64,000 nucleotides of DNA from Helopsaltes ochotensis (Eukaryota; Chordata; Aves; Passeriformes; Locustellidae), in assembly GCA_013400155.1 (NCBI GenBank), contig VXBM01000097.1, positions 1,258,629 to 1,322,628 of the forward strand, read 5' to 3'. Shown here one piece after another: positions 54,298 to 63,699 of this stretch. The position numbers and the translations under genes are program-made. Position 1 is the stretch's first letter, and every line of letters starts with the position of its first letter. The notes beneath the pieces were generated by a model, which ran no database searches, was not told the origin of the DNA, and worked only from the letters and a program-made list of their open reading frames with translations.

Positions 54298-54663
54298 AAC
54301 TTCAGTCAATGGGACTTCAAACTGACTCCAGTGGAAAATGAAAACAGAACAGATTTTTTTTCAGATATCTAAAAGGTGTCCAATCTACTGCTTATTAGGA
54401 CATAACTAAGTAATTGTAAGTTCCTAATACACTCCACAGCATTAAAGAAATCTAAAATCTCATCACAAAATCCTGTTCTTGCAGACAGCTGCCAGCTACC
54501 TCGTCTCATTTCTTGACAAGCTCAAACAAGGCATAGCTGAGGACACCTCTCACTTTCATCCTCAGATTTTTCATTGAAAATGTAAGAGAATGAAACTAAA
54601 AAATTATGTGGTCTTTGACTAGGAGCAAGAGTACTTCACTCTCCTCAGACATTAAATCCTAGA

Positions 54664-54701
54664 TCCTTCTACAGTAATAAGTATCCTTTTACAGTAATAA
54701 G
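54664..54701. repeat. Tandem duplication of about 20 bases
   Basis: TCCTTCTACAGTAATAAG is followed after two bases by TCCTTTTACAGTAATAAG: two near-identical units in tandem. Confidence 0.9.
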
Positions 54702-57532
54702 GATGACTTTTATACAGGTGTAACATTGCAAAGAATGAGAACTGTTGTGACTATGAGAAGAGCTGAATTGTCAAAAGAGAAGTGGCTGGCAGGTGACAAG
54801 CTACCTCATTTCTAGTGTCTAGCCAGAGCAACGGCAGACAGTGGCAGACAAAAAAAAGCAGGAAAAAACACCCTATTCTGAGCACTCAGCTATGGATAGG
54901 CAGTAGGAAGGTCTGCAACTTCAAAGCCAACTAACAATTATCAGTTCTGTAGACTAAAGTGGTCTCACAATAGTAAAGGGAGCTTCAGGTCTTGACTTCC
55001 TCTCCTACATCCCTAATAGAAATTCTGATCTTTCAAGTATCTGATGACCAGGAAAAAGATCCTACCAAAAGCTCCTGTATGGGGTACTTTAACTTTACAG
55101 ATTAGAAGGCAAACTGAAAAAGTGTCCAGGGTCACTGAGAAAGCAATGTCCTATCAAAACCATGTGGGTTTTCCTGCTTCATTACTTCAATTTTGTTCAT
55201 TGAAGCAGTCATTGATTCTACTGATTTTACTCCAAGATCCAGGAGAATGGCTGCACATTTGCATGCATTCATCACATACAACTACTTTTTAGCTTGGCAG
55301 AAGAGCACCTGAGCTGAAAAATTGAGTTCTGCATGCACAACAATATAATCCAGGCTGGTGAAGTGCTTGTGATATACTTAGATACCATCATGACAATACA
55401 GAAGGAGAAACTGCCATTCAAGAAAGCGCACATCTTTTGTAAAAGATTAAGCTAGATCTCAGCTCAGCATAGAAATAAATGAAGGCAGGAAAGTGTAATT
55501 TACCCCGACTTTGTTAGTCAATTCTACATATAACAACACAATTAAAGGTATGTCTGTTACACCCTAACAAATCATTCCCTGTAATAAATATATTTAGTCC
55601 TCAGGTTCACAAAGATATTCAACACCTCAGAATGCCCTTTGCTATTCTGGAAAATCATGCTTTTATGATGGGACACAAGTTTCAGCTATAGCACAACAAA
55701 CTGGACAGAGCATTTTTCCAGAAATTGGTATGGTTTCATGTTTTCTAAAAGGAACACCAAGATTTCTGGTAGATAAAACATCATATTAAATTCAGCAAGA
55801 CGGATGAAGCTTTCAAGTTACCCACCAAATTTAATATGTTTATTAAAATAAGCATGAACCCTCCAAGCTGCATATGTTAATGTTAGCCTCTACATAAAGC
55901 TATTTCTATCAGGAACTCATTTCTAACTGCCCGCCTGTTTCCCCATTCCTGTCCATCAGGTCAGTTATGATGATGGGGTAAAATCCCACAAATCCATGGC
56001 TAGCATCTATGGTTAAAAGACTCCCAAGCAGTCAGCCTTCAGCTGAGACAAACGATCAAGTATAATTGGTCCAAAATACCTGCAAGCCTTGAAGTGCAAA
56101 TATATCAAAACATAGACAGTTTTAATATATATTATTTTGAAATTCTGAATGAATATGATCAATCTGATCATCTGGTCCTGTGGTGCTAGATATAAATTCT
56201 TCTAGCATACTAGCTGTCTATAATTCACAATATAGACCTAAATTTAACAAGGACCCAGCACCTCAACAAGGCCCAAAGGGAAACAACAACCTCACTCAAA
56301 CACACAACTTGCAATAGATAATGAATGCCAAAAGAAGTTCAAATGATTCAATCAAGGCATAAAGAGAACAAAAGGGATTAAAATATCAAAACTTTCAAAG
56401 AGATATAAATATTGGATGGCTTTAAAAAAAGCTAACATGCAATAGGAAGTACAACAAAGACTGATGTAGTTTATTCAGAACCCAAACAAACAAATCTAAA
56501 TGCTGGCTAGGCTGCAACATCTGGAACTGACTACCTAAAAGTCACTTTCACAGCTCAAACCATAGCTGGCATCAACTTCTGAATATCTGACAAGGAAGAG
56601 TATCTCTTACAGTGAACAGCTGCCTGAACAGTCTTCATTTTTCACAAACTAGAAACTCAGTGGAACAGCTAAAATACATCATGTTACAAACAGGAATAGT
56701 TTGAATTCACTGAGCAATTGTCTGTATAGATGTTAATATTGAGGTAAGTATGGAAGCTTAAAAAGATAAAGGATCCTGTCTGCAACTTTTTCAAGCCATT
56801 AGAGATATAGAAAAGCAGAAGGGCATGGAATGACAAAAAGTTAGCATCAGTGAGAAACTTCCCCCAACTTAATGTATCACGTGTATTTTACTACCTCTTT
56901 TAGAGTTACCTGCTTGCTTTCTCAGACAGGATTTTGGACAAGGCTACTTTTATATAAATGAAGATTAAAGGAAAAATATACCTTTTTTTTGTCTAAAGTC
57001 AGAAGGTGACTATTTTAGTCATATAATAGATAAAGTAGGGGTTTTGGTTTTGAAATTTTAACTTAAGAAGTAAAATTACAAGAAGAATATGGAGGTTCAA
57101 TGATATGAATGTATTCTCCTTACCTTCTAGGACCTTGACTTAATGCACTAAAAATCTGATTTTAAAGTTGGTCTCTTTTAATAAAAATCTCTCCTTATCA
57201 TAGAATCAAGCCTTTCCAATCTGAGTAATTTCAGGAAATATTGGAACTTTCACTGAATAGAAAATTGAAATGTGTGTCAAAAACTTGTCAGAAAATTGAT
57301 ATAGCGATCAGGGTTTATTTCAATGCTAGTCTTATTCCTACTAAAATTCATTATAATTTTGTGTATTTTTCCTTCTACTGAGTCACTATTATTATATGGA
57401 ATAATATACCCTTGCCTTCTTCAGTACAAAGCAGAGATTTTATTTTCTCTTTCAGAAGGCTCTTGTACTGTTTTTACTCATCGGCCTATCAAGCATAGAG
57501 ATCATATTTTTCTTTGCTATGGACTGCACAAC
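54702..57532. other. Intron stretch without recognised genes
   Basis: AT-rich sequence. Open frames are below 85 codons and without coding character. Nothing recognised. Confidence 0.4.
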
Positions 57533-57554
57533 CTTGACACTTTCCAGTGTCAAG
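57533..57554. repeat. Perfect inverted repeat, 9-bp arms with 4-base loop
   Basis: CTTGACACT (57533-57541), loop TTCC, AGTGTCAAG (57546-57554). It resembles the hairpin at 24668 in arm start (CTTGAC) and loop size, but the arms otherwise differ. Confidence 0.95.
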
Positions 57555-57680
57555 CAAAATTCTAGAAAAATTCCAGTCCTTTTTCTGTGATTTATGCCAG
57601 TGCTCCCATTGAAGAGAACTTAAATCCTACTGTAACAAAAGGAATGACTGAATGGTTCTTTCCTAGCTTGCACTACTCTC

Positions 57681-57752
57681 ATACCGGTGTAGTTCAGAAA
57701 TCATAAATGAAGCTACTCCTGATTTAGACTGGTATAAAATCAGTTAAGCCTA
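57681..57752. repeat. Possible ancient amniote interspersed repeat (GGTGTAA-type)
   Basis: CATACCGGTGTAGTTCAGAA and, 30 bases on, GCTACTCCTGATTTAGACTG with GTATAAAATCAG resemble the old amniote repeat containing GTTACTCCTGATTTACACTG and GTGTAAATCAG. The two parts are partly inverted relative to each other. Assignment is from memory. Confidence 0.35.
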
Positions 57753-57780
57753 CTGGAAATAGTTTATATTACTATGGGTT

Positions 57781-57857
57781 AAAAAAAACCAAAAAAAACC
57801 CGAAAAAAAAACCCAAAGTGAAACAAAAAAAACCCCAAAACCAACCCCAATCAAAAC
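57781..57857. repeat. A/C-rich tract with A8-CCC units
   Basis: A runs of 7-9 are interrupted by CC, CCC or CCCC. The minus strand is a T/G tract with repeated GGG-T runs. Confidence 0.92.
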
Positions 57858-58170
57858 TTGGTTAAACTTCATTCTTATGAGAAAAAAAAAATACTTCAGG
57901 GATCATTAAAAAGCTTTTCAAAGATGAAAATCAGGGGAAAATCCCACCAGATTTTCTCCTGAAAACAACTGAACTTGTATTAAAAATGATATCTTAAGAC
58001 TTGAAACTTCAACTCTAAATCTCTTAATTTCTAATTCGTAAACATGCAAGTCAGGGTAGAAAATCGTGAATCTTTGTTGTTGTTGACATTAATTCCTACA
58101 CTCCTCATTACACTGAGGAACTCTGTTTTTTACCAGACTGCAAAGATATATAAAAACAACAAATTCAAGG

Positions 58171-58277
58171 GGAAAAAAAAAGCACACACACAAAAAAAAA
58201 AAACCCCACAAAAAAAAAACCCCAAGAAAAACCAAACCAAAAAACCAAAAAAAAAACCAACAAAAAAAACCTCAAAG
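58171..58277. repeat. A/C-rich tract with A8-10-CCCC units
   Basis: About 107 bases of nearly only A and C, with units like AAAAAAAAACCCCA. It gives a meaningless lysine/proline/threonine-rich open frame on the plus strand (58044-58448). Confidence 0.92.
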
Positions 58278-60740
58278 AAAATAGAATTTAATGACCATCT
58301 TTCACCTTTAAAGACAAGATATCAACTAGTAGGACACATGGCTACAATTTCAGACAAAAATGGGAAGTTGGGGGTTTTTCTATCTAAAACCATTTTTAAA
58401 CAACAAAACAAGAGTAGGAGTGAAAACTCAAAAGACCCCTTCAGATAATTGGAGCCTGAGATGATCCTCTAGCAAGGGCCATGTCTTTCTAAGGTTTGTG
58501 GGAAATTTACACATTCTGGGAACAAAAGATCAAAGTTCAACAGCTTAAAGTCTATGTTGGCTACAAAAAACTTAAGAAGCCAAGGTTTCTTTCTTGGCAG
58601 ATATAAAGGCTTTTCTTGTCCTTCTGCCTTTTCTGTTTCTTAGAACATTAAATAATTTATAATAGTTTTATATCTTTGCTGGCACATATGAGTAACTTCT
58701 AGTCCCTTCATCAACACTTGACTGATGGAAGGGTCAGTTGCTACCTTTTCTCAATTAACAGGTATAAACTGCAATGTAGTTCCATTTATGTTGCTGTCAG
58801 GGCAAAAGTTGCCTCCTGTTTCAAATGAAATCAGAATCTGAATACTGTCTGCTAAAATTATAAGTCTTGTTATTATTTTATAAGGCTTCTCAGTAGTCAA
58901 GGGACATGTGAGGAGAATCTTGATCCCACCATTAGCACTTGAATGAAGTCAGCATTTTACCTTAATTTGGGGGTGGGATTCTAAATGTTGAGTGTCATCT
59001 TCTTAAAAGTTCCATAAAATTTCCACTAAATATAAATATAGATATGTATTTCACTAATATTCGATCTAAACATAAAAATGTTCCTTAAAAATAGCCACTG
59101 AACCTATTATTATCTAAAGGACATAATATCTGACTGATATTACATGCAATTATGTGAACTCTTTCACATAAGTATTATAGGTGTAAAATAACTTCAAATA
59201 AATAAACCATGTTTTAGTGTAAAGGGCATATAATTCTGTAATAATATGAATAGTATTTAAATTACCATTATTGCTTTAATAAAGCTGCTACACCTCATAA
59301 TTTTCTTTTTCTTTATAATAGGTCCTAACTCAGAGATGCTAACTCAAATATTGTACAAACATCTATATATTATGTAGTATCATATATTAAAATTTGATAC
59401 TCAAATACTAAATCAATTGAGATGGTTTACCTAATATAAAAGATATTTCATTTTACGATTTCTGGGAATGGGTGCAATTGAAAGCACAAATGACTAATTT
59501 TCTGAAACTATTATTTGCTCCTATCAAAATTATTTAAAGTGTTAATAGGTTTTGAATTTTTCACGAATGGCAGATGAGAGATAAACAGCTGATAAAGTAA
59601 GCAGGATGCAGAATGACTGTAGCGTTTTGAGTATTGACACTAAGGATAGAAGGTGTTACATAATAAAGCACAGTCACAAATGATGTTTTCTTTCTTATAA
59701 TGAGTGAAATCTGATAGAAATGCTAAAGGCAAATTATTCAGCCATAAATGTCATGCAGCCACTCAGTGAAGATTTTAATTTGGTCTTGATAATATCTTAT
59801 TCATATTTACCTTTTACATTTTAAACTTAGGTCTTTGCTCTCCAATTTTGACATGATAATCATATTTTTTCTTGATACATTTGCTCTTATTTCATTTATA
59901 CACCTTCAAATCCTGCTCTAGGTACACAATATACGTAATTTCTATGCATAAGGAGCTGCAAGCAATGATACATTTACTAACAAAATAATAAAAACAAGAG
60001 TCCTGCATGCATCTGCAAAGTAAACGTTCACATTCTTTCCATTTGCCAAAAACAATGGGCATTGAATATGAATCTTATTTTACCCAGTGATTTATTTGTA
60101 GATGAGATTAAGGAAACTGCTGGTTTTTTCTAGGTTCCCTCTTCCTTGGTAAAACTACTCAGTCATTTTGTGGTCTTTGAGTATGTACTTCCCCATTGCC
60201 CTTTTGTGTTCTCCCTGTCTAACTGGCATGGTGAATTGCTAAATATGTTGCGAAGCAGTACCACTCACATCCATGTAAAAACATAATCCTCTGTTTAATC
60301 CCCTTCCTCCTCAGCAACAATTTAAGGAATTCACAAATAAATCACTGATTTTATTTCAATGACATAGCAGAGGCAAATACAAAGTGGACTCTCGGTCTCC
60401 TCTACCTTACAAAACCAAACCCAGGATATCTTTGCACTTAATCCAGTTAAATTATTCCCAGCATGACTTTCCCTACTCCCCAAATTATTACCACCAGCTG
60501 CTTGTGATAAGCATGCACATCCCCTCCCTCAGCTCCCACCAAGTGTGATTCCAGCCACCCCCTGCCATCTGGGTGACACCTGGTATCCAGCACCCATCTC
60601 TCCTTTACCCAGAACAACCCGAAATCCCAGCCTGCCTCTAGAAGATGCTCAGATAACATCCTCTTCCTCCTCTCACCCCGCCTCGCAGAGAACAGAAGAG
60701 TGATGGCACCATGGTTGGCCACAGAGACAAGTGGAAGACA
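58278..60740. other. Intron stretch leading to the NRXN1 exon
   Basis: AT-rich until about 60450, then rising GC towards the exon, with C/T-rich sequence at 60500-60740. No gene or transposon recognised. Confidence 0.45.
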
Positions 60741-60802
60741 GGGTGGGGAAGGTGGGGAAGAGGGGAGCTGGGGACACGGTGGGAAGGGAGGGGAGGGAGG
60801 AA
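60741..60802 (+). other. Guanine-rich tract with G-quadruplex potential just inside the intron
   Basis: Two clusters of G runs lie on the plus strand, about 105-170 bases downstream of the NRXN1 splice donor. The first has four GGGG runs separated by short A/T/G spacers (60744-60773). The second has GGG, GGG, GGGG and GGG separated by one or two bases (about 60781-60799). The G-rich strand is the template strand for NRXN1, so the pre-mRNA would carry a C/U-rich tract here. Structure is inferred from pattern only. Confidence 0.55.
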
Positions 60803-60902
60803 GATCCACTCATACAGATGAAACTTCATGCAGGCCTGGCCTCCGACCCGCCCCTTCCACAGAGCGATGGGGAGGGGGGCGATGGGGCGAGCTGAAATGG
60901 CC

Positions 60903-60911
60903 CCTTACCTT
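60903..60911 (-). other. NRXN1: 5' splice site of the NRXN1 alpha first coding exon
   Basis: On the minus strand the exon ends AAG and the intron begins GTAAGG, an almost ideal U1 match. The last exon base is 60909 and the intron GT is at 60908-60907. The junction is phase 1 and lies just after the EGF1 domain. From family knowledge, this is where the small alternative exons of neurexin splice site 1 are joined. Confidence 0.9.
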
Positions 60912-61647
60912 CACTGCAGTCCTTTCCTCGGAAGCCCGTTTGGGAGCAGTCACAGACGGCCTGGTCGTTGAGCACCGAGCAGACACCCCCGTTGAGGCAG
61001 ACGTCGTCCCTGGCACACAGCCGGCTCTGCTCGTCATCCAGCCGCACCTCCTGGCTCTCCACCGGCGATGCCTGTGTGTAGTTCACCCGCACGTCTGTTA
61101 TCCAGCCCTTGAAGGGCTCCCGGTCCTTGACAGAGGAGAGCGTCAGCTTTAGTGTTGCCGACCGCAGCTCTGGCGGGAGCCCTCCTAGGAAGAGCCCGCT
61201 GAAGACAGTCATGTCCCGCCGTTTGGACTTCACCTCCACCCACTTGGCCTCGGCTCGGTCAATGATCAGCGTCGTGTTCTTGAAGTGGCGGCGGATGACA
61301 ACAGCGTGCCAGAGGTTGTCATTGACCGCCGTGTCCGAGAGCAGGGTGGCAGGCTCGGCGCAGAAGATGGAGAAGCTGAGCTGTAGCCGCCCTCCCTGGG
61401 TGAGGATGAGCTCCAGGAAGTCACAGAAACCCTCATCATCAAAGTAGAGTACCAGCCCGCTGGAGCTGCGTGTTTTCATGTTGAAGCTCATTTCGCTCTC
61501 ACAGCAGGCGTTCCACTTGGGGAAGCGGGTCCACTGGCCCTCTGCACCTGGGAACTCCAGCCCGCTGCCCAGCTCAGCCCAGCAGCCCAGCAGTAAGGCC
61601 AGCCAGAGCAGCAGGCAGCCCCCGCGCCGCACCAGCACCGCCCCCAT
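60909..61647 (-). CDS. NRXN1: Neurexin-1 alpha, first coding exon (signal peptide, LNS1, EGF1)
   Basis: Encodes the N-terminus of the alpha form of neurexin-1, a presynaptic single-pass receptor that binds neuroligins, LRRTMs, neurexophilins and other synaptic partners. Visible are 246 codons plus one base. Residues 1 to about 29 form a signal peptide (MGAVLVRRGG, Leu-rich core, then GCWAELGSG). The mature part begins LEFPGAEGQW. Residues about 30-205 are an LNS/laminin-G domain with typical blocks such as GLVLYFDDEGFCDF, KWVEVKSKRRDM and FSGLFLGGLPPELR. N-glycosylation sequons lie at N124 (NTT) and N189 (NYT). An EGF-like domain follows with six cysteines at 211, 217, 223, 232, 234 and 244. 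The ATG has a strong Kozak context (A at -3, G at +4), and the open frame upstream of it has no ATG. The exon ends in phase 1 at GAA-G before GTAAGG. From family knowledge, NRXN1 fits far better than NRXN2 or NRXN3, whose starts differ (GLEFGGGPGQW, GLEFMGLPNQW). The linker before EGF1 is shorter than in mammals. The exon is GC-rich, unlike the flanking intron. Confidence 0.96.
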
Positions 61648-61708
61648 CCTGCGCGGCCTGGGGCGGGCGAGTGGGGCAGCAGGGCTGGCGGGGGGCGGCA
61701 CCGGGGCC
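61648..61708 (-). promoter_or_regulatory. NRXN1: Putative 5' UTR part of the coding exon and its 3' splice site
   Basis: About 61 bases upstream of the NRXN1 ATG the minus strand reads a pyrimidine-rich tract (ACCCTGTCTGCCTCCAG) followed by GGCCCC, which has the form of a 3' splice site with AG at 61710-61709. If used, the exon begins at 61708 and an upstream untranslated exon lies further right. The alternative is that the 5' UTR runs unspliced through the CpG-rich region to about 61875 or beyond. Transcript data are needed to choose. Confidence 0.35.
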
Positions 61709-61875
61709 CTGGAGGCAGACAGGGTAAAATCTTGCCGGGCGCCGGCCACGTTGGAAGCTTCGGGCACGCTCACCCCCGCCCCGGGTGCGGGGGTCACTGT
61801 GGGAGACTCCCCGGGGCGGGGGACTGCAGCTGCCCCACGGGATGGGGTTGGGCACAAGATGGTGCCAGGGGCCAC

Positions 61876-63699
61876 TGGAGGGGACTCACAGTGGAGGTAA
61901 GGCGCCGTTGGATCTCTTCACTGGCCAGCCACGCTCCGCAAAAGGTGTCCAGGGGTGGGTGAGTCAGCAGAAATTTTCCCCAAAGCCAACATTACCAAAC
62001 CGGGAAAATATCCAAGATCAATGGCAAAACTCTCTTCCAAGTGGATCCACCAGCTCGGCACGGCTGTAGCAATATCCTGGCACATGCGCCCCTCTTTTTA
62101 CATCCTCTCCACCAGCTATAGTTTCCCAGGAAGCCAATTATGGATCCCAATGCTGCCTCCCTAGGATGGATCTTCTTGTCATATCACAGCCTGTCTGCCA
62201 TGGTGCTAGAGCAGTGTCAGCAGATGACAGGTCTCACCGCTCGTGGTTGCTTGAGCTGCCTCAATCCCAACAGGGTTGAAACCCAGAAGCTGTCAAACAG
62301 CCGAGTGGCCACTTGACATGCAAAGCCTGGCAGCTCCTCTTCTCTTTGCTTGAAAACAGCCAAGGCTAAGATCCAGGGGAGTGATTTTCCTCTATTGTTT
62401 TTTTTCTAATCTGCAAGGAATTGAAACAGAATAATAAGAAATGACAATCAATAACATGTTGCATTAGAAAGCTGATGAATAGTGAATGTTTGTGATTATT
62501 TTTTCATTTCTACTGGTGTTGGACGTTAGGAAAATGCCGCTGTAATTTTGGAATTACTGAGAAATTGTAATAGATTGCAGTGCTAAACACAAATCTTAAC
62601 ATATATGTTTATACTAGATTACATTTTTATGGCATAAACTAAATGTAAACTACTTACCTTTCCAAAACTCTCAAATAGTAGCACATTTTATTGTTACAAG
62701 AACAATGTTAAATAGAAAAGATGGTGCTTATTCTGCAATTTATTTTAATTTATTTGTGAAAACATCATCACCTGTGAAGCTACAGGGTCCTAGTCATACA
62801 GATGATGCTACCAAGCCCAGTTATGGTTGTTTCTAATACAGGTCAAAAAAATAAAGTGGCCTGAGCTCCCAGCAGGAACTGACAAGCTTCACCATGCATG
62901 GCACACCCACTGATTTATTTTTCCTGGTGTGAGGACGAATTGCAATAGTTTCTTAGAAGGCTTTTTGAAAATTTCAAGCCAGAATTTTTTCTCTGCCACC
63001 TCGTTTCTTCTGGGGCTGATATTTTCTGCTGTGGCAGGGAAAATCCAATTCAAGCCAGCTCTGATGTTGACATTATTCACAACGCAGATCAGCTAATCCC
63101 AGGTGCTAGTTCTCTGAAATGGGTTGCAGTATTTTATGTATATTTACTCAGCTGCCCTTATTTAAGAGAACAAGGAGAGAACAACTCCTCTGTTTTCAAA
63201 ATTATATATATGCCACTGTTCACCTTTATCCTCTGAAGAGATCTCCACATCCAAAACGTTTCAGTGGAGAGGCTGTTTTTCTCCCCCAGAGCTGCTGTAT
63301 CTTTTCTGAAAGCTGTGTATTAGCAGACCTCTCCTGATGGAGGAGAGGATCTCCAACACTTCCCTCACTCATCACTTCCCCTTCCCCTTCCTTACATTTC
63401 TTTGTCAGCAGCACTTAGGCAGACACAATAGCATGGCCAGAGCTGCTATCAAGCCCTCTTCGGGGCTGGGGTATGTGGGTGGGTGTGTGTGTGCGCGTGT
63501 GCACGCATGTGGGGAGAGAGGGGGTAGAGATGACCCTGCCAGGCAGAAACGTTTTAAAAACAGGCACACACCTCAGTCGCCTGCACCTGACACGTTCAGA
63601 GCTGCTAAGTCACCTCCTACTCTCTCTCTATATTTAATTTCATTCCTCTAAATGTCAACACGATTATTTTCATTATTTGCCACACGTGAGGTGGGCAAG
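61876..63699. other. NRXN1 upstream flank or 5' UTR intron
   Basis: Between the two CpG-rich blocks the sequence is mixed to AT-rich. Short open frames occur on both strands without coding character. If the right-edge CpG block is the first untranslated exon, this is the intron separating it from the coding exon. Otherwise it is upstream regulatory sequence. Confidence 0.45.
63472..63512. repeat. GT/GC alternating purine-pyrimidine tract
   Basis: GTGTGTGTGTGCGCGTGTGC followed by ACGCATGTG: strictly alternating purine-pyrimidine for about 29 bases (63483-63511), the pattern that favours Z-DNA. It lies about 1.8 kb upstream of the NRXN1 ATG. Confidence 0.9.

Larger units (their letters stand above)
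1..60908 (-). other. NRXN1: NRXN1 first coding intron (5' part, open at the left window edge)
   Basis: Downstream of the splice donor on the minus strand I found no later NRXN1 coding exon. The second LNS domain, with motifs such as EYFCYDLSQNPIQ, is absent from the minus-strand translations. The intron therefore exceeds 60 kb and continues beyond the window, in keeping with the very large introns of neurexin genes. It is AT-rich and sparse in recognisable elements apart from those listed separately. Very short microexons, as expected at neurexin splice site 1, could be present and would not be visible by eye. Confidence 0.8.
60840..61870. promoter_or_regulatory. CpG-rich island over the NRXN1 first coding exon
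   Basis: This kilobase is GC-rich with frequent CpG (for example CCCCGCCCCGGGTGCGGGGG near 61780 and many CpGs in the coding part), against an AT-rich, CpG-poor background on both sides. It spans the coding exon and about 200 bases upstream. CpG islands at the starts of neuronal genes commonly mark promoters or 5' regions. No convincing TATA box was found. Boundaries are estimated by eye. Confidence 0.6.

Noticed and set aside
58044..58448. 134-codon lysine-rich plus-strand open frame
   Set aside because: It is translated from the A/C-rich low-complexity tract. Composition alone explains it.
60700..61900. Plus-strand open frames opposite the NRXN1 exon
   Set aside because: Shadows of the conserved minus-strand coding sequence.
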